A stretch of DNA of 64,000 bases from Caballeronia sp. GAFFF1 (GCF_023630705.1 NZ_JALQEM010000002.1:62001-126000); one strand, 5' to 3'. Counted from the stretch's first letter, positions 36,135 through 47,596 are shown. Made by a program: numbers and translations. Notes: a model not told the origin generated them from the sequence alone.

Positions 36135-36359
36135 CTATGCGCGTTGTTGCATGAAGGCGTTCGGATAGAGCAGCGAAAGCGTGATGATGACGACGCAAAA
36201 CGTCCAGAACACGACATAGAGCGTGCTGCCCAGGGCGGTAAGCGTGCGCTTGCGGTTCGACAACGTGATCATGGTGAACAATGCCACTCCGGGCCGGCGG
36301 CACGTGGCGCAGACCAGAAGCAGCGACAAGCATCCAGCGAGACCGAGAAGCGCAAGCAT
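36135..36359 (-). CDS. Small hypothetical membrane protein
   Basis: 74 aa with two hydrophobic helices (MLALLGLAGCLSLLLVCATC and TLYVVFWTFCVVIITLSLLYP) separated by a basic loop (LSNRKRT). The first contains LAGC, which resembles a lipobox but sits inside a transmembrane helix. Ribosome binding site weak. Convergent with the MASE1-like gene, 13 nt apart. I do not recognise the family. Confidence 0.5.
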   Translation of the reverse strand: MLALLGLAGCLSLLLVCATCRRPGVALFTMITLSNRKRTLTALGSTLYVVFWTFCVVIITLSLLYPNAFMQQRA

Positions 36360-36839
<480 letters not shown>

Positions 36840-36842
36840 GAC

Positions 36843-37913
36843 TCAACCGCCGATCAGTTCTTCGAGCGCAGCCGTCAGCGCATCGCATTCGGCGTCCGTG
36901 CCGATGGAAATGCGCAAATGCTGGTCGATGCGCGGCAGCTTGAAGTGCCGCACAAAAATCTCGCGCTGCCGGAGCGCGGCGGCGAGGGCGGCGGCATCGT
37001 GAGCGGCATGCTTCGCGAACACGAAGTTCGCCGCCGAAGGCACCACGTCGAACCCCAGGCTTTGCAACCGCGCGTTCAACCTTTCGCGGCTTTCCACGAC
37101 TTTCCTGCAGCTTTCCTCGAACCATGCGCGGTCTTCGTACGACGCGAGCGCGGCCGCTTGCGCGAGCCGATCGAGCGGATACGAATTGAAGCTGTCCTTC
37201 ACGCGCGTCAGTCCTTCGATCAGCGCCGCATCGCCGAACGCGAAGCCCACGCGCATGCCCGCGAGCGAGCGCGCCTTCGATGTCGTCTGCACGACGAGCA
37301 GATTCGGATAGGCGTCGATCAGGCTCACGGCGGATTGCGCGCCGAAATCGACATAGGCTTCGTCGACAATCACCGGCACCTCCGGATTCGCCTTCAACAA
37401 CGCTTCGATGTCCGCGAGCGGCAGCGCGCGGCCGGTCGGCGCGTTCGGGTTCGGAAGCAGCACGCCGCCGTTCGGCGCACGATACGCGTCGATATCGACG
37501 GCGAAAGCCGCATCGAGCGGAATCGTCTCGTACGCCACGCCGTATAGCTGCGCGTAGACCGGGTAGAAGCTGTACGTGATATCGGGGAAGCGGATCGGCA
37601 GGTCGCGCTTGAGCAGCGCCTGGAATGCATGCGCGAGCACTTCATCGGAACCGTTGCCCGCGAAAACCTGCTCGACGCGCACGCCGTGGTGCGCGGCCAC
37701 CGCCTCGCGCAGCGCGCGGGCCGTCGGATCGGGATACTTGCGCAGCGACGCGCCGTCTTCGCCGAGTTCGCGGCGGATCGCCTCGACCACGCGCGGCGAC
37801 GGCGGATACGGATTTTCGTTCGTGTTCAGCTTGATCGGATGCGTCAGCGCGGGCTGCTCGCCCGGCACATACGGCGTCAGACGATGAACGATATCGTTCC
37901 AGAAACGGCTCAC
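36843..37913 (-). CDS. hisC: Histidinol-phosphate aminotransferase
   Basis: 356 aa, a PLP-dependent fold I enzyme acting on imidazole-acetol phosphate in histidine synthesis. Visible motifs: [43 protein letters not shown] and the PLP lysine in [15 protein letters not shown]. The start codon is GTG. It is a second-copy type separate from the main his operon, upstream of and convergent with yfhL. Confidence 0.93.
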   Translation of the reverse strand: MSRFWNDIVHRLTPYVPGEQPALTHPIKLNTNENPYPPSPRVVEAIRRELGEDGASLRKYPDPTARALREAVAAHHGVRVEQVFAGNGSDEVLAHAFQALLKRDLPIRFPDITYSFYPVYAQLYGVAYETIPLDAAFAVDIDAYRAPNGGVLLPNPNAPTGRALPLADIEALLKANPEVPVIVDEAYVDFGAQSAVSLIDAYPNLLVVQTTSKARSLAGMRVGFAFGDAALIEGLTRVKDSFNSYPLDRLAQAAALASYEDRAWFEESCRKVVESRERLNARLQSLGFDVVPSAANFVFAKHAAHDAAALAAALRQREIFVRHFKLPRIDQHLRISIGTDAECDALTAALEELIGG

Positions 37914-37933
37914 GTTGGGCTCCAGATTCGTGG

Positions 37934-38536
37934 TCAGGAATTGCGGTGCAGATTCATCATCGCGCGTTCGGTCTCGCCCGCGACGACGAAAGGCATGACG
38001 GCGAGCGCGCGCTCGATCGACTGGTCGATGACGTCCTGTTCCTCGCGTCGCGGCGGCTTCAGCACGAAATTCGCGACGTCCGGCTTCGCGCCCGCCCGCG
38101 CGCCTTCGGGAATCAGATCGCGCGGATGCCCGATGCCGATGCGCAAGCGCCAGTATTGCTGCGACGACAAGTGCGCCGAAATGTCCTTCAGCCCGTTGTG
38201 GCCGCCGCTGCCGCCGCCGAGCTTCATCTTGACGGTGCCTGGCGGAAGATCCAGTTCGTCGTGCGCGACGAGAATCTCGTCCGGCAGAATCTTGAAGAAC
38301 TGCGCGACCGCGACGACCGACTGGCCGGAGCGGTTCATGAACGTCTGCGGTTCCAGCAGGTGAATCTCATGGCCGTGCAGACGCCCTTTGCCGTAGTGCC
38401 CGTGGAAGCGCCGCTCGTCGCGCAACGTCGCGCCGGCGTCGCGCGCCAGTTGATCGACGAACCAGAAGCCCGCGTTATGGCGTGTCGCCGTATATTCGGC
38501 GCCCGGATTGCCGAGGCCAACGATCAGCTTGATCAT
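37934..38536 (-). CDS. pth: Peptidyl-tRNA hydrolase
   Basis: 200 aa. Frees tRNA from stalled peptidyl-tRNAs. Motifs [23 protein letters not shown] (with catalytic His), [43 protein letters not shown] and [10 protein letters not shown] are all present. It follows rplY on the same strand and precedes hisC by 20 nt. Confidence 0.96.
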   Translation of the reverse strand: MIKLIVGLGNPGAEYTATRHNAGFWFVDQLARDAGATLRDERRFHGHYGKGRLHGHEIHLLEPQTFMNRSGQSVVAVAQFFKILPDEILVAHDELDLPPGTVKMKLGGGSGGHNGLKDISAHLSSQQYWRLRIGIGHPRDLIPEGARAGAKPDVANFVLKPPRREEQDVIDQSIERALAVMPFVVAGETERAMMNLHRNS

Positions 38537-38576
38537 GTCGAATCGTCGCGAGCCGCAGCCCGCGTGTTGTCATGCG

Positions 38577-38612
38577 AAAAAAAAACCCGCCGGGGCTTGC
38601 ACACCGGCGGGT
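38577..38612 (-). terminator. Intrinsic terminator after rplY
   Basis: On the minus strand ACCCGCCGG (38612-38604), 10-nt loop, CCGGCGGGT (38593-38585), then a run of T. It lies between rplY and pth, so pth may depend partly on read-through or its own promoter. Confidence 0.88.
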
Positions 38613-38676
38613 CACGTCGACCGTTCCGTGAACGGATCGAGAGGATACTACAGCGCCGTTAGGCACCTTGCGAAGC

Positions 38677-39294
38677 TTAAGCAGCCGGCGTTTCGCCTTC
38701 CGCTGCGTCGCCTGCCACATCCGACTGCTTCGCAGCCGGCACGGTCGCCGATGCCACCACCGGGTTTTCCGCCTCGACGTGCGCGGTCAGCACGACGCCC
38801 TTCGGCAGCGTGATGTCCTTCGCGTGCATCGTCTGGCCGGCTTCGATCTTCGCCAGATCGATTTCGAGGAATTCCGGCAGGTCGCCCGGCAGGCATTCCA
38901 CTTCCAGTTCGGTGACGACGTGCGAAATCACGGCGCCCGCCAGCTTCACGGCCGGATTCGATTCCTGATTCATGAAGTGCAGCGGCACCTTGGTGTGCAG
39001 CTTCTTCGTCGCATCGACGCGCTGGAAATCCACGTGCAGCACCAGTTGCTTGAACGGGTGATATTGCACGTCGCGCAGCAGCACTTGCTGCGAGTTGCCA
39101 CCGACTTCCAGGTCGAGAATCGACGAATGGAACACTTCCTTCTTCAGGGCGTGCCACAGGGCGTTGTGGTCGAGTTCGACCAGTTGAACGTCCGCGTTAC
39201 CGCCATACACGATACCCGGGGTCTTGCCCGAGTTACGCAGGCGGCGGCTCGCACCCGTACCTTGCTTGCTACGCTCGAAAGCGACGACTTTCAT
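38677..39294 (-). CDS. rplY: 50S ribosomal protein L25/general stress protein Ctc
   Basis: 205 aa, the long Ctc form. The N-terminal 5S rRNA-binding domain ([41 protein letters not shown]) is followed by the TL5-type C-terminal domain ([18 protein letters not shown]...; [29 protein letters not shown]). An Ala-rich tail follows. It is downstream of prs, a conserved pairing. Confidence 0.95.
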   Translation of the reverse strand: MKVVAFERSKQGTGASRRLRNSGKTPGIVYGGNADVQLVELDHNALWHALKKEVFHSSILDLEVGGNSQQVLLRDVQYHPFKQLVLHVDFQRVDATKKLHTKVPLHFMNQESNPAVKLAGAVISHVVTELEVECLPGDLPEFLEIDLAKIEAGQTMHAKDITLPKGVVLTAHVEAENPVVASATVPAAKQSDVAGDAAEGETPAA

Positions 39295-39360
39295 CTTTGA
39301 CTCCTATAACTGCCCGCGACCAGGCAGGGAAACCGGGATCATCGAAAGCGACGATCCCAT

Positions 39361-39394
39361 AACAAACGGCGCGAACCTTCGTACGTTCGCGCCG
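39361..39394 (-). terminator. Terminator-like hairpin after prs
   Basis: CGGCGCGAAC (minus strand 39394-39385), 8-nt loop, GTTCGCGCCG (39376-39367), then TTTGTT. It lies 48 nt after the prs stop, in the gap before rplY. The T-tract is short, so termination may be partial. Confidence 0.6.
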
Positions 39395-39441
39395 ATCATG
39401 CAAGAACGCGAAGCCTGAGCCTCGCGTGTATTGCCAATGCT

Positions 39442-40395
39442 TTAGCCTTCGGCGAAGAGCGACATCACCGAGTCGCCGCGCCGGATGCGCGAGAACGTCT
39501 CCGCAAGCAGTCCTGCGCTCGTCAGCGGACGAATCTTCGGGCATGCCAGCGATTCCGCCGACAGCGGAATGGTGTCCGTGACGACGAGTTCGTCCAGCTG
39601 CGAAGCCGTGATGCGCTCCGCGGCGCCACCCGACAGGACCGGATGCGTGGCGTAGGCGAAGACCTGCTTCGCGCCGCGATCCTTCAACACTTGCGCGGCC
39701 TTGCACAGCGTGCCGGCGGTGTCGACCATGTCGTCCATGATGACGCACGTGCGGCCCTCGACTTCACCGATGACATTCATCACCTCGGCGACGTTCGCCT
39801 TCGGACGGCGTTTGTCGATGATCGCGAGGTCCGTGTTCATCTGCTTCGCGAGCGCGCGGGCGCGCACGACGCCGCCGACGTCCGGCGATACGATCAGCAG
39901 ATGATCATGGTTCTGCTTGCGCAGATCGCCGAGCAAAACGGGCGTTGCGTAGATATTGTCGACAGGAATGTCGAAGAAACCTTGAATCTGGTCGGCGTGA
40001 AGGTCCATGGTGATCACGCGATCGACGCCGGCAATCTCCAGCATGTTCGCGACGACCTTCGCCGAGATAGCCACGCGCGCGGAACGCGGACGGCGGTCCT
40101 GGCGCGCATAGCCGAAGTAGGGGATGGCTGCGGTGATCCGGCCTGCGGATGCGCGCTTGAGCGCATCGACCATGATCATGAGTTCCATCAGGTTATCGTT
40201 CGTCGGTGCGCACGTGGACTGAAGAACGAAGACGTCTTTGCCTCGAACGTTTTCCTGGATCTCGACCATGATTTCGCCGTCGGAGAAACGGCTGACCATT
40301 GCTTTGCCGAGAGGGATTCCTAGGATCTTGACGACTTCCTGAGCAAGCGCGGGATTCGCGTTGCCAGTAAAAACCATCAGGCCGTCACTGCTCAT
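39442..40395 (-). CDS. prs: Ribose-phosphate pyrophosphokinase
   Basis: 317 aa. Makes PRPP from ribose-5-P and ATP. Visible: [51 protein letters not shown], the metal site [11 protein letters not shown] and the PRPP loop [14 protein letters not shown]. The ATG at 40395 gives the normal family N-terminus. The tRNA-Gln gene lies 47 nt upstream on the same strand, so they may share a transcript. Confidence 0.97.
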   Translation of the reverse strand: MSSDGLMVFTGNANPALAQEVVKILGIPLGKAMVSRFSDGEIMVEIQENVRGKDVFVLQSTCAPTNDNLMELMIMVDALKRASAGRITAAIPYFGYARQDRRPRSARVAISAKVVANMLEIAGVDRVITMDLHADQIQGFFDIPVDNIYATPVLLGDLRKQNHDHLLIVSPDVGGVVRARALAKQMNTDLAIIDKRRPKANVAEVMNVIGEVEGRTCVIMDDMVDTAGTLCKAAQVLKDRGAKQVFAYATHPVLSGGAAERITASQLDELVVTDTIPLSAESLACPKIRPLTSAGLLAETFSRIRRGDSVMSLFAEG

Positions 40396-40442
40396 CGTGC
40401 ACCTGTCTGCGGCTGGAGGCGTGAGGAAAACGCGAGAAAGAA

Positions 40443-40519
40443 TGGCAGGGGAGGAAGGACTCGAACCCTCGCATGCCGGAATCAAAATCCGGTGCCTTGA
40501 CCAACTTGGCGACTCCCCT
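40443..40519 (-). tRNA. tRNA-Gln (anticodon UUG)
   Basis: 77 nt including the encoded CCA. Acceptor stem AGGGGAG/CTCCCCT with discriminator G; D arm GCCAAGTTGGTCAAGGC; anticodon stem CCGGA/TCCGG with loop TTTTGAT giving UUG; T arm AGGGTTCGAGTCCTT with one non-canonical pair. Reads CAA (and CAG by wobble). It lies between ispE and prs on the same strand. Confidence 0.96.
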
Positions 40520-40574
40520 ACACTTAACCTTGAATCTTGCCGGGAAGTGTAGGACATACCCGACAAAACTAAAT

Positions 40575-41456
40575 CTATGACGCGAAAGCGAAGAGAGGAT
40601 GAGAATCCAGACTGCTTGTCACCACGCTACTCCAGCTTGCCGGCAGCTTGGCTTGCGCCAACTCCGCTTCGGCCTGGCTGGGGAAAGCGGCGAACACGCT
40701 TGCTCCAGATCCGGTCATTCGCGCCGGTGCGAGATTGGAAAACCACTCGAGCACCTTTGCAACTTCCGCGTACTTTTCTGCAACTACAGCCTGCATGTCG
40801 TTCCGACCGAAGCTGTCTGGCCAGTTAGTGTCTGACCTTTGCTGTGCAAGAAAGTCCATGATTGTGGCGACTTTCGTATTCCGTGTCAAGCTTTTTTCGG
40901 AAAAAATCGCCGCGGTCGGAACGTGCACATCGGGCGTGACTACCAGGAAGAAGCGTTTCGGCAATTCGACCGCCTGTAACGCCTCGCCCACACCCTCTGC
41001 AAATGCATTTTGCCCGAAGACAAAAAACGGCACGTCCGCGCCGAGTTGCAGGGCGAGATTCTGCAGAGTTTCACGCGAAAGGTCAACTCCCCATAGACGA
41101 TTCAACGCCAAAAGAGTCGTCGCTGCGTCGGAACTTCCTCCGCCAAGCCCCGCGCCCATCGGCAGGCGCTTGTCGATCTCGATCTCGACGCCATAGCGGC
41201 TGCCCGTGTGCTTCTGAAGCAATCGGGCGGCCCGCACGACGAGGTCGTCGTCCTCGGCCACGCCGGGCACGTCGGTCTTGCGCGTTACTATGCCGTCTTC
41301 GCGGCGCCTGAAGTGTAGGACATCGCCCCAGTCGAGTAGCTGAAAGACGGTTTGCAGGTCGTGATAGCCATCCGGACGACGGCCCGTGATGTGCAGGAAC
41401 AGGTTCAGCTTCGCGGGCGCGAGGCAATCGCGCATCGAATCGTTGAAAGAAGACAT
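40575..41456 (-). CDS. ispE: 4-diphosphocytidyl-2-C-methyl-D-erythritol kinase
   Basis: 293 aa GHMP kinase of the non-mevalonate isoprenoid pathway. Motifs: [33 protein letters not shown], the ATP loop [22 protein letters not shown] and the C-terminal [12 protein letters not shown]. Follows lolB by 18 nt in the order lolB-ispE-tRNA-prs typical of proteobacteria. Confidence 0.96.
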   Translation of the reverse strand: MSSFNDSMRDCLAPAKLNLFLHITGRRPDGYHDLQTVFQLLDWGDVLHFRRREDGIVTRKTDVPGVAEDDDLVVRAARLLQKHTGSRYGVEIEIDKRLPMGAGLGGGSSDAATTLLALNRLWGVDLSRETLQNLALQLGADVPFFVFGQNAFAEGVGEALQAVELPKRFFLVVTPDVHVPTAAIFSEKSLTRNTKVATIMDFLAQQRSDTNWPDSFGRNDMQAVVAEKYAEVAKVLEWFSNLAPARMTGSGASVFAAFPSQAEAELAQAKLPASWSSVVTSSLDSHPLFAFAS

Positions 41457-41474
41457 GCGGCAGGCGATAGAGCG

Positions 41475-42110
41475 TTACTGGTCGATGACGAGCTTGATGT
41501 CGAGCGGCGGCTCGCTGCGCGTGAGGTTGACGCGCTTGACGCCGGTGGCGGGCGGCTCGGCATAGGCGAGGTAGTCGATCGTCCAGCCGTCCTGCTTGAT
41601 TTCCTTGGGACGGCCATTGTTCGATTCCGGGTCGAGCGTCGTCTCTGCGCGCGATGTCGGCGCCGCCGACGGTTGCAGCCAGTAGCGCAAGCCTTCGACG
41701 GGCAGCGCGAAGCCGAGCGCGTTTCGCATCAGATCGGAGACGTTGTCCGCGTTGAGAGGCTGGCGATTCGGCAGTTCGAGCGTCGCGAGGGAAGGCGACG
41801 ACGTGACGATCGCCATGGTCTGCCCGAGCGGATTGCGCAACTGAAGCGTGACCGTATCGCCCGTTTCCTGCCAGTCGAAGTTGCCGTAGGCGTTACGCGC
41901 GACGCCGTTCTGATCGTCGTATTGCACGGCGAAGCGCCCGTGGTACATGCGGCTCGTCTGCGTCGCGAGCGATCTCGAGCCTTCCGACGTGGTCGGCAGG
42001 CGCGGTTGCAGCGCACAGCCGGACAAGACCAGCGCGGCAGCCGCCGCGAATCCGAGCGCGCAGCGCCGCGCCCCGGGACGCTTCGCGCCGGCGAAGAAGT
42101 CGAATGCCAT
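41475..42110 (-). CDS. lolB: Outer-membrane lipoprotein receptor LolB
   Basis: 211 aa. Lipoprotein signal with lipobox LSGC (ALVLSGCALQPRLP). The LolB domain includes RMYHGRFAVQYDDQNG, NFDWQETGDTVTLQLRNPLGQTMAIV, LGFALPVEGLRYWLQ and PKEIKQDGWTIDYLAY. It accepts lipoproteins from LolA and inserts them in the outer membrane. Its ATG overlaps the stop of the upstream TPR gene (ATGA). Confidence 0.93.
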   Translation of the reverse strand: MAFDFFAGAKRPGARRCALGFAAAAALVLSGCALQPRLPTTSEGSRSLATQTSRMYHGRFAVQYDDQNGVARNAYGNFDWQETGDTVTLQLRNPLGQTMAIVTSSPSLATLELPNRQPLNADNVSDLMRNALGFALPVEGLRYWLQPSAAPTSRAETTLDPESNNGRPKEIKQDGWTIDYLAYAEPPATGVKRVNLTRSEPPLDIKLVIDQ

Positions 42111-43966
42111 CAAAGATCGTTCACCTGAAGTCGTTTCAGCGTTTTGACGAGCGTATCGTTGCCCGGTTCGAGCTTCTGAGCCTGCCGCCACGTAGCGCGC
42201 GCCTGGTCCTGCTGGCCGGACTTCCACTGCACTTCGCCGAGATGCGCGCCGATTTCGGCATTCGGCTGAAGGTCATAAGCATTCTTGAGGATCTTCTCGG
42301 CTTCGGCTGCGTTTCCTTGACGGAAGCGCGCCCAGCCGAGGCTGTCCATGATGAACGCGTCGTTCGGCGCGAGCGACACCGCCTTTTCGATCAGATGCAC
42401 CGCTTCGTCGAGCCGCTGATTGCGATCGACGAGCGAATACCCGAGCGCGTTGTACGCCTGCGGGTTGTTCGGCTGCGTGCGCATCAGCGTGCGCAGTTGC
42501 GTTTCCATCACGTCGTAGTGGCCGTTCTTTTCGGCGGCCATCGCGTAGTCGTACACGAGGTCGGGATCGTCCGGAAACGCGGCGACCGCCTTCGCCAGGT
42601 TGTCCTCGGCTTCCTGATAGCGATGCGCTTCGAAGAGAATCGCCGAATCGGTGCGCGCAAGAAGCGCGAGATCGCGCGGATCCGAGCTTTGCAGACTGTT
42701 GATGAGCGCGCGGGCATCATCCACCTTGCCCTGCTTCGCGAGCAATTGCGCGCGGGTGATCTGCGCCGGCAGATACTGCTGGCTCGTGCGCGGAATCTTG
42801 TCCAGCCACTGTGCGGCGGCGGCTTCGTCCTTCTGCTCCAGCGCGAGCTGCGCGAGATAGATGTACGCCTGGCCCGGGTCTGCGCCCGGCGTGCTTTCCG
42901 CGGCCTTCGCGTATTGGTTCAGATAGTCCTTCGCCTTGTCGAACTGCTTCTTCTGGACGTCGATGAGCGCGAGCGCCATCAGCGGCGTCAGGTCTTTCGA
43001 ATCGTTCTTGCGCATGATTTCGAACTGCTTCTGCGCGTCGTCGAGCCGGTCGGACGACAGATACAGTTGCGCGAGCGCGAGCCGCGCGTCATGCGACTTC
43101 GGGTTCTTCGTCAGATACTTCTCGAACGAAGCGATGCCTTCGGCGCGCTCCTGCGGCCCCATGCGCGCGAGCGTCAACGCAGCCGGCAGGTAGTCGGGCC
43201 GCAACTGCAGCGCCTTTTCGAGCGATGCCTTCGCGCCCGGCTGATCGTCCGCGAGCAACTGCTGACGCGCGAGCGCGAGTTGCGCTTCCGGACGATCGCG
43301 GTCGTTCGCGGTGAGGTCCTTCAGCACGTTGAGGCCGCCCACCCGATTCGGCCCGCGCGCCAGCAGCGATTGCAGCGAGAGAAGCGCCTCGCCGCGCTGC
43401 TCGGGCGGCACCTTCGCGAGTTCGCGCTCGAGCGTGGGCTTCGCGTCGTCGGGCTTGCCGGAGACGATCAGGAGCGATGCGCTCAACTGCGCCGCGCGCT
43501 CTGAATGCGGCGCGAACTGCTGCCAGAGTTGGGCGGACGTGAGCGCGTCGTTGGGACTTTGCGCGGCAATGGCGATTTCGGTCGCGCGCTGAGCGAAGCG
43601 CGGATCGTGCGTGTCGCGGGCGAGCGAGAGATAAGTCTGGAAAGCGGGCGCGGGCTGTCCGCGCTGCAACGCGACTTCGGCGGCCAAAACCTGAAACACG
43701 ATCTGGCTCGACACCGCCACATTCGGCAGGTCTTGCTGCTCCGCGCCGCTGACGGGCGCGGTCAGCGCGTCGGCGGCCGTCTGGGCAGCGGAATCGTCGT
43801 CGCCAGGAACGGGCGTCGCATTGGGCGACTGCGCATGCGCGGGCGCAAACGCGATTGCGGCGAGTGCCAGCGCTACCGCGCCGGCGGCGCGTGACATTGG
43901 CATCGCGAACGATTGCGTCAAGCCGGCCTGACGCTTCGCAAACAGCTTCGTGACGAACGAGTTCAT
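42110..43966 (-). CDS. TPR-repeat protein, exported
   Basis: 618 aa. An N-terminal signal-like segment ([22 protein letters not shown]) is followed by a solenoid of about 12-14 tetratricopeptide-like repeats, for example [59 protein letters not shown] near the C-terminus. Orthologues commonly precede lolB in beta-proteobacteria. It probably scaffolds an envelope complex; partner unknown. Divergent from mutM with 84 bp between. Confidence 0.9.
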   Translation of the reverse strand: MNSFVTKLFAKRQAGLTQSFAMPMSRAAGAVALALAAIAFAPAHAQSPNATPVPGDDDSAAQTAADALTAPVSGAEQQDLPNVAVSSQIVFQVLAAEVALQRGQPAPAFQTYLSLARDTHDPRFAQRATEIAIAAQSPNDALTSAQLWQQFAPHSERAAQLSASLLIVSGKPDDAKPTLERELAKVPPEQRGEALLSLQSLLARGPNRVGGLNVLKDLTANDRDRPEAQLALARQQLLADDQPGAKASLEKALQLRPDYLPAALTLARMGPQERAEGIASFEKYLTKNPKSHDARLALAQLYLSSDRLDDAQKQFEIMRKNDSKDLTPLMALALIDVQKKQFDKAKDYLNQYAKAAESTPGADPGQAYIYLAQLALEQKDEAAAAQWLDKIPRTSQQYLPAQITRAQLLAKQGKVDDARALINSLQSSDPRDLALLARTDSAILFEAHRYQEAEDNLAKAVAAFPDDPDLVYDYAMAAEKNGHYDVMETQLRTLMRTQPNNPQAYNALGYSLVDRNQRLDEAVHLIEKAVSLAPNDAFIMDSLGWARFRQGNAAEAEKILKNAYDLQPNAEIGAHLGEVQWKSGQQDQARATWRQAQKLEPGNDTLVKTLKRLQVNDL

Positions 43967-44050
43967 GGAAATCCAGACGATGTTTCGGTCGATTGTAACG
44001 CGGTGGCTAAAATACCGGCACAACCGCTGAAGCAAGTCTCTCTCCAGAAA

Positions 44051-44881
44051 ATGCCCGAACTTCCGGAAGTCGAAGTCACCCGCCGGGGAATCGAACCCTA
44101 CGTGGCGGGAAGGCGCGTCGAGCATGTCGACGTTCGCACGCCGGCGCTGCGCTGGCCCATCCCGAAGCATCTCGCGAAGACGCTCGGGCATCTGAAAATC
44201 GAGAAGGTCGAGCGGCGCGGCAAGTATCTCCTGTTCGAGACGGCCGAAGGATGGCTCATCGTTCATCTCGGCATGACCGGCACGCTGCGCGTGCTGCGCA
44301 ACGTGCCGCGGCCGCCGGACGCCGCGAAGCACGATCACGTCGATCTGGTCTTCGACGAATTCATCCTGCGGTTTCGCGATCCGCGCCGCTTCGGCGCGAT
44401 TCTCTGGCATCCGCGCAAAGACGGCGACGTTCTCGCGCATCCGCTGCTCGCAAGTCTGGGCGTCGAGCCGTTCTCGCCGGAGTTCTCGGGCGCGCTGCTG
44501 TTTCGCGAGACGCGCGGGCGCAAGGTCTCGGTGAAGCAGGCGCTGCTTGCGGGCGGCATCGTCGTCGGCGTGGGCAATATCTATGCGTCGGAGAGCCTAT
44601 TTCGCGCGGGCATCCGGCCGACGACCGCCGCTGGCCGCATTTCGCTCGTGCGCTACGACCTGCTCGCGGATGCAGTGCGCGTGACGCTCGCCGCGGCGAT
44701 CGACAAAGGCGGCAGCACGCTGCGCGATTTCGTCGGCAGCAATGGCGAATCGGGCTACTTCCAGCTCGACTACTTCGTCTATGATCGCGCGGGTCTGCCG
44801 TGCCACGTCTGCGGCACGCCGATCCGCCAAATCGTCCAGGGACAGCGTTCGACTTACTTTTGTCCGCGCTGCCAACGCTAA
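44051..44881 (+). CDS. mutM: Formamidopyrimidine-DNA glycosylase
   Basis: 276 aa. Removes 8-oxoguanine and Fapy lesions. The N-terminal PELPEVE supplies catalytic Pro and Glu; RRGKYLLF holds the conserved Lys; [15 protein letters not shown] is the H2TH region; the C-terminal zinc finger is CHVCGTPI...CPRC. ATG at 44051 matches the mature N-terminus. The partner mutY starts 6 nt after the stop, forming an oxidised-guanine repair pair. Confidence 0.97.
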   Translation: MPELPEVEVTRRGIEPYVAGRRVEHVDVRTPALRWPIPKHLAKTLGHLKIEKVERRGKYLLFETAEGWLIVHLGMTGTLRVLRNVPRPPDAAKHDHVDLVFDEFILRFRDPRRFGAILWHPRKDGDVLAHPLLASLGVEPFSPEFSGALLFRETRGRKVSVKQALLAGGIVVGVGNIYASESLFRAGIRPTTAAGRISLVRYDLLADAVRVTLAAAIDKGGSTLRDFVGSNGESGYFQLDYFVYDRAGLPCHVCGTPIRQIVQGQRSTYFCPRCQR

Positions 44882-44886
44882 TTCCG

Positions 44887-45948
44887 ATGCTCGCACTCAC
44901 CGATTTCTCCGCGCGCCTGATCGCGTGGCAACGCATTCATGGTCGTCACGATCTGCCGTGGCAAAACACGCGCGACGCCTATCGCATCTGGCTCTCGGAG
45001 ATCATGCTGCAGCAGACGCAGGTAACGACCGTCATTCCGTACTACGCGCGCTTTCTCGAACGCTTCCCGACCGTGACCGCGCTCGCGGATGCGCCTATCG
45101 ACGACGTGATGGCGCTGTGGGCCGGTCTCGGCTACTACTCGCGCGCGCGCAATCTGCATCGCTGCGCGCAGGTCGTCGCGCACGAACATGGCGGCGAGTT
45201 TCCCCGAACTGTCGATGAACTCGCGGAATTGCCGGGCATCGGGCGCTCGACGGCGGCGGCGATCGCGTCGTTCGCGTTCGGCGCGCGAGCGACAATTCTC
45301 GATGGCAACGTGAAGCGCGTGCTTGCCCGCGTCTTCGGCGTGGAAGGCTTTCCGGGCGAGAAGCGCGTTGAAAACGCGATGTGGACGCTGGCTGAATCGC
45401 TCTTGCCCGACGCCGCAGACAAGAACGAAGTTACCGCCTACACGCAAGGCCTGATGGACCTCGGCGCGACGCTCTGCGTGCGCGGCAGGCCGGACTGCGC
45501 GCGGTGTCCGTTCGCCGCGGATTGCGTCGCGAATGTCGAAGGGCGGCAGCGCGAACTGCCGGCGGCGCGCCCGAAAAAGACGGTGCCGACGCGCAAGACG
45601 TGGATGCTGGTGCTGAAGGACGGCGATTCGATCCTGCTGGAGAAGCGCCCGCCGACGGGCATCTGGGGCGGCCTGTGGAGTCTGCCCGAAGCGGCCGACG
45701 AGGCGGCGCTCGCGGCCGTCGCGCACGACAACGGCTGCGATGCGGACTTGCAGCGCCTCGCGCCTTTCTCGCACACCTTCACGCACTTCAAGCTAGACAT
45801 CGAGCCGCGTCTCGGCGAAATGCGCGGCGCGCCGCCCGAGGCAGCGGATGCGCGCACCGTATGGGCGCCGCTCTCGCGCATCGACTCGTTCGGCCTGCCC
45901 GCGCCGGTGCGCAAGCTGCTCGACGCGCTGACCGGCACGCTGCTCTAA
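44887..45948 (+). CDS. mutY: Adenine DNA glycosylase
   Basis: 353 aa. Excises adenine opposite 8-oxoguanine. Motifs: WLSEIMLQQTQVTTVIPYY (with catalytic Glu), helix-hairpin-helix LPGIGRSTAAAIASFAF, LDGNVKRVLARVFGV (catalytic Asp), [4Fe-4S] cysteines in CVRGRPDCARCPFAADC, and a C-terminal Nudix-like 8-oxoG recognition domain. Its last 4 nt overlap the convergent LON-domain gene. Confidence 0.96.
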   Translation: MLALTDFSARLIAWQRIHGRHDLPWQNTRDAYRIWLSEIMLQQTQVTTVIPYYARFLERFPTVTALADAPIDDVMALWAGLGYYSRARNLHRCAQVVAHEHGGEFPRTVDELAELPGIGRSTAAAIASFAFGARATILDGNVKRVLARVFGVEGFPGEKRVENAMWTLAESLLPDAADKNEVTAYTQGLMDLGATLCVRGRPDCARCPFAADCVANVEGRQRELPAARPKKTVPTRKTWMLVLKDGDSILLEKRPPTGIWGGLWSLPEAADEAALAAVAHDNGCDADLQRLAPFSHTFTHFKLDIEPRLGEMRGAPPEAADARTVWAPLSRIDSFGLPAPVRKLLDALTGTLL

Positions 45949-46586
45949 AGCAGTTGATGGTGCTGCATGTAGTGATGCACGACGTCGATACGCGCGCCGG
46001 CGTCGAGCAGTTCCATCAGCTTCTGGCGGGAGCGCATGGGAATCGGCAGGATTTCGGAGAGGCGGTTGGAGACCCACGTGGGATCGTCCAGCAGAAACGG
46101 CTCGATGAACGGCAGGTTCTCCGGCTCGCGCGTCTTGATGGCCCCGATGATCCTTTCGAGCACTTCCGCGCACGCGCCGAACTTGGCGAGCGTCTCCGCG
46201 CCTTGCAGCGGCCGGTCGTCGCCATATAGCTCGGCGGTGCCGACGAGCAGATTGCTCGCTTCCACGCGATGCGAAAGCAGCCGGAAACGCTCCGTGCCGC
46301 GCGCCTGCACGAGCAGCAGGCCGAAGGTATCGACATCGCACTCGATGATTTCCGCGAGACAGCCCACGTTCTCGGGCACCGACGGATCGCCCGGCGACGC
46401 GATCTCGTGCCCGCTCTTCAGCAGACACACGCCGAACGGCGTCTTTTCGCGCAGGCAGCCGCGCGCCATGTCGAGATAGCGTGCTTCGAAAATCTTGAGC
46501 GGCAGAAGCCCGCCGGGGAACAGCACGGTGTGCAGCGGAAACAGCGGCACGTCGAACAGAACGGGATTCGCGGGATTCGAGGACAT
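45945..46586 (-). CDS. LON substrate-binding domain protein
   Basis: 213 aa, matching only the N-terminal (PUA-like) domain of Lon protease: LFDVPLFPLHTVLFPGGLLPLKIFEARYLDMARGCL and TPFGVCLLKSGHEI. No ATPase or protease domain follows. GGAGGGG precedes the ATG at 46586. Stand-alone LON-domain proteins are common in proteobacteria, without a proven function. Same strand as rapZ upstream of it. Confidence 0.9.
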   Translation of the reverse strand: MSSNPANPVLFDVPLFPLHTVLFPGGLLPLKIFEARYLDMARGCLREKTPFGVCLLKSGHEIASPGDPSVPENVGCLAEIIECDVDTFGLLLVQARGTERFRLLSHRVEASNLLVGTAELYGDDRPLQGAETLAKFGACAEVLERIIGAIKTREPENLPFIEPFLLDDPTWVSNRLSEILPIPMRSRQKLMELLDAGARIDVVHHYMQHHQLL

Positions 46587-46620
46587 CGCACCCCTCCAGG
46601 GTGGACCGCCGGCGCGGCGA

Positions 46621-47517
46621 TCAGGTTCGCGTGGTGCTCGCGCTCTCATCCACGGAAATGGGCGCGTCACGATGCCGCACGATCACGGTTGCAGCGTCGC
46701 GAAAGCGCGCGGCGAGCGCCTCCGCGATATACACCGAGCGATGCTGCCCGCCCGTGCAGCCGATCGCGACAGTGAGATAACTCCGATTGTCGTCGCGAAA
46801 ACGCGGGAGCCACTTGCCGACGAAGCCGCCGATATCGTCGATCATCTCGCCGACCATCGGCTGGGCCGAGAGATAGTCGATGATCGGCTGATCGCAGCCG
46901 GTAAACGGGCGCAACTCGCGGTCGTAGTACGGGTTCGGCAGCGTGCGCACGTCGAAGACGAGATCGGCGTCGAGCGGCACGCCGCGCTTGAATCCGAACG
47001 ATTCGAACATCAGCGTGAGATCGGCGGCGTCCGTTTCGACGAAGCGCCGGACCCACGCGCGCAGCACGTTCGCGCGCAGGTTGCTCGTGTCGATCTGGTG
47101 CCCGTACTCAGCGAGTCCCGCGACGAGTTCACGCTCCCGCTCGATGGCTTCGCCAAGCGAGTTCAGCACGCCCACGCTCGCGTCGTGCCCAGGCGGACCG
47201 GACAGCGGATGACGGCGGCGCGTCTCGGAAAAGCGTTGAATGAGCGCCTGCGTGCTGGCGTTGAGGAACAGCACGCGCAGGTCGTAGGCGCTCGTCAAGT
47301 TGTCGATGATGGACGGGACTTCGTCGAGCGACAGGCTCGAACGGGCGTCGATCGCGACGGCGAGACGCTGCTGCCCCTCGCTCGCGAGATACGCGGCGAG
47401 TTCGGGCAGAAAGCGCGGAGGCAGGTTGTCGACGCAGTAATAACCGCCGTCTTCGAGCGCATTGAGCGCGACGGACTTGCCGGAGCCGGAAATGCCGGTA
47501 ATCAGGATGATACGCAT
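46621..47517 (-). CDS. rapZ: RNase adapter protein RapZ
   Basis: 298 aa. P-loop [31 protein letters not shown], the conserved [26 protein letters not shown] and the C-terminal [17 protein letters not shown]. In E. coli RapZ directs RNase E to the small RNA GlmZ and links to amino-sugar synthesis. The order ptsN-hprK-rapZ is conserved in beta-proteobacteria. Confidence 0.95.
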   Translation of the reverse strand: MRIILITGISGSGKSVALNALEDGGYYCVDNLPPRFLPELAAYLASEGQQRLAVAIDARSSLSLDEVPSIIDNLTSAYDLRVLFLNASTQALIQRFSETRRRHPLSGPPGHDASVGVLNSLGEAIERERELVAGLAEYGHQIDTSNLRANVLRAWVRRFVETDAADLTLMFESFGFKRGVPLDADLVFDVRTLPNPYYDRELRPFTGCDQPIIDYLSAQPMVGEMIDDIGGFVGKWLPRFRDDNRSYLTVAIGCTGGQHRSVYIAEALAARFRDAATVIVRHRDAPISVDESASTTRT

Positions 47518-47596
47518 GGAAGTGTGCTCGTTCGCTTCATCTTAGCACCAGCGTATCGTACGGACTTCGCGCGGATTCCGTGAAGATACGCGTGCT

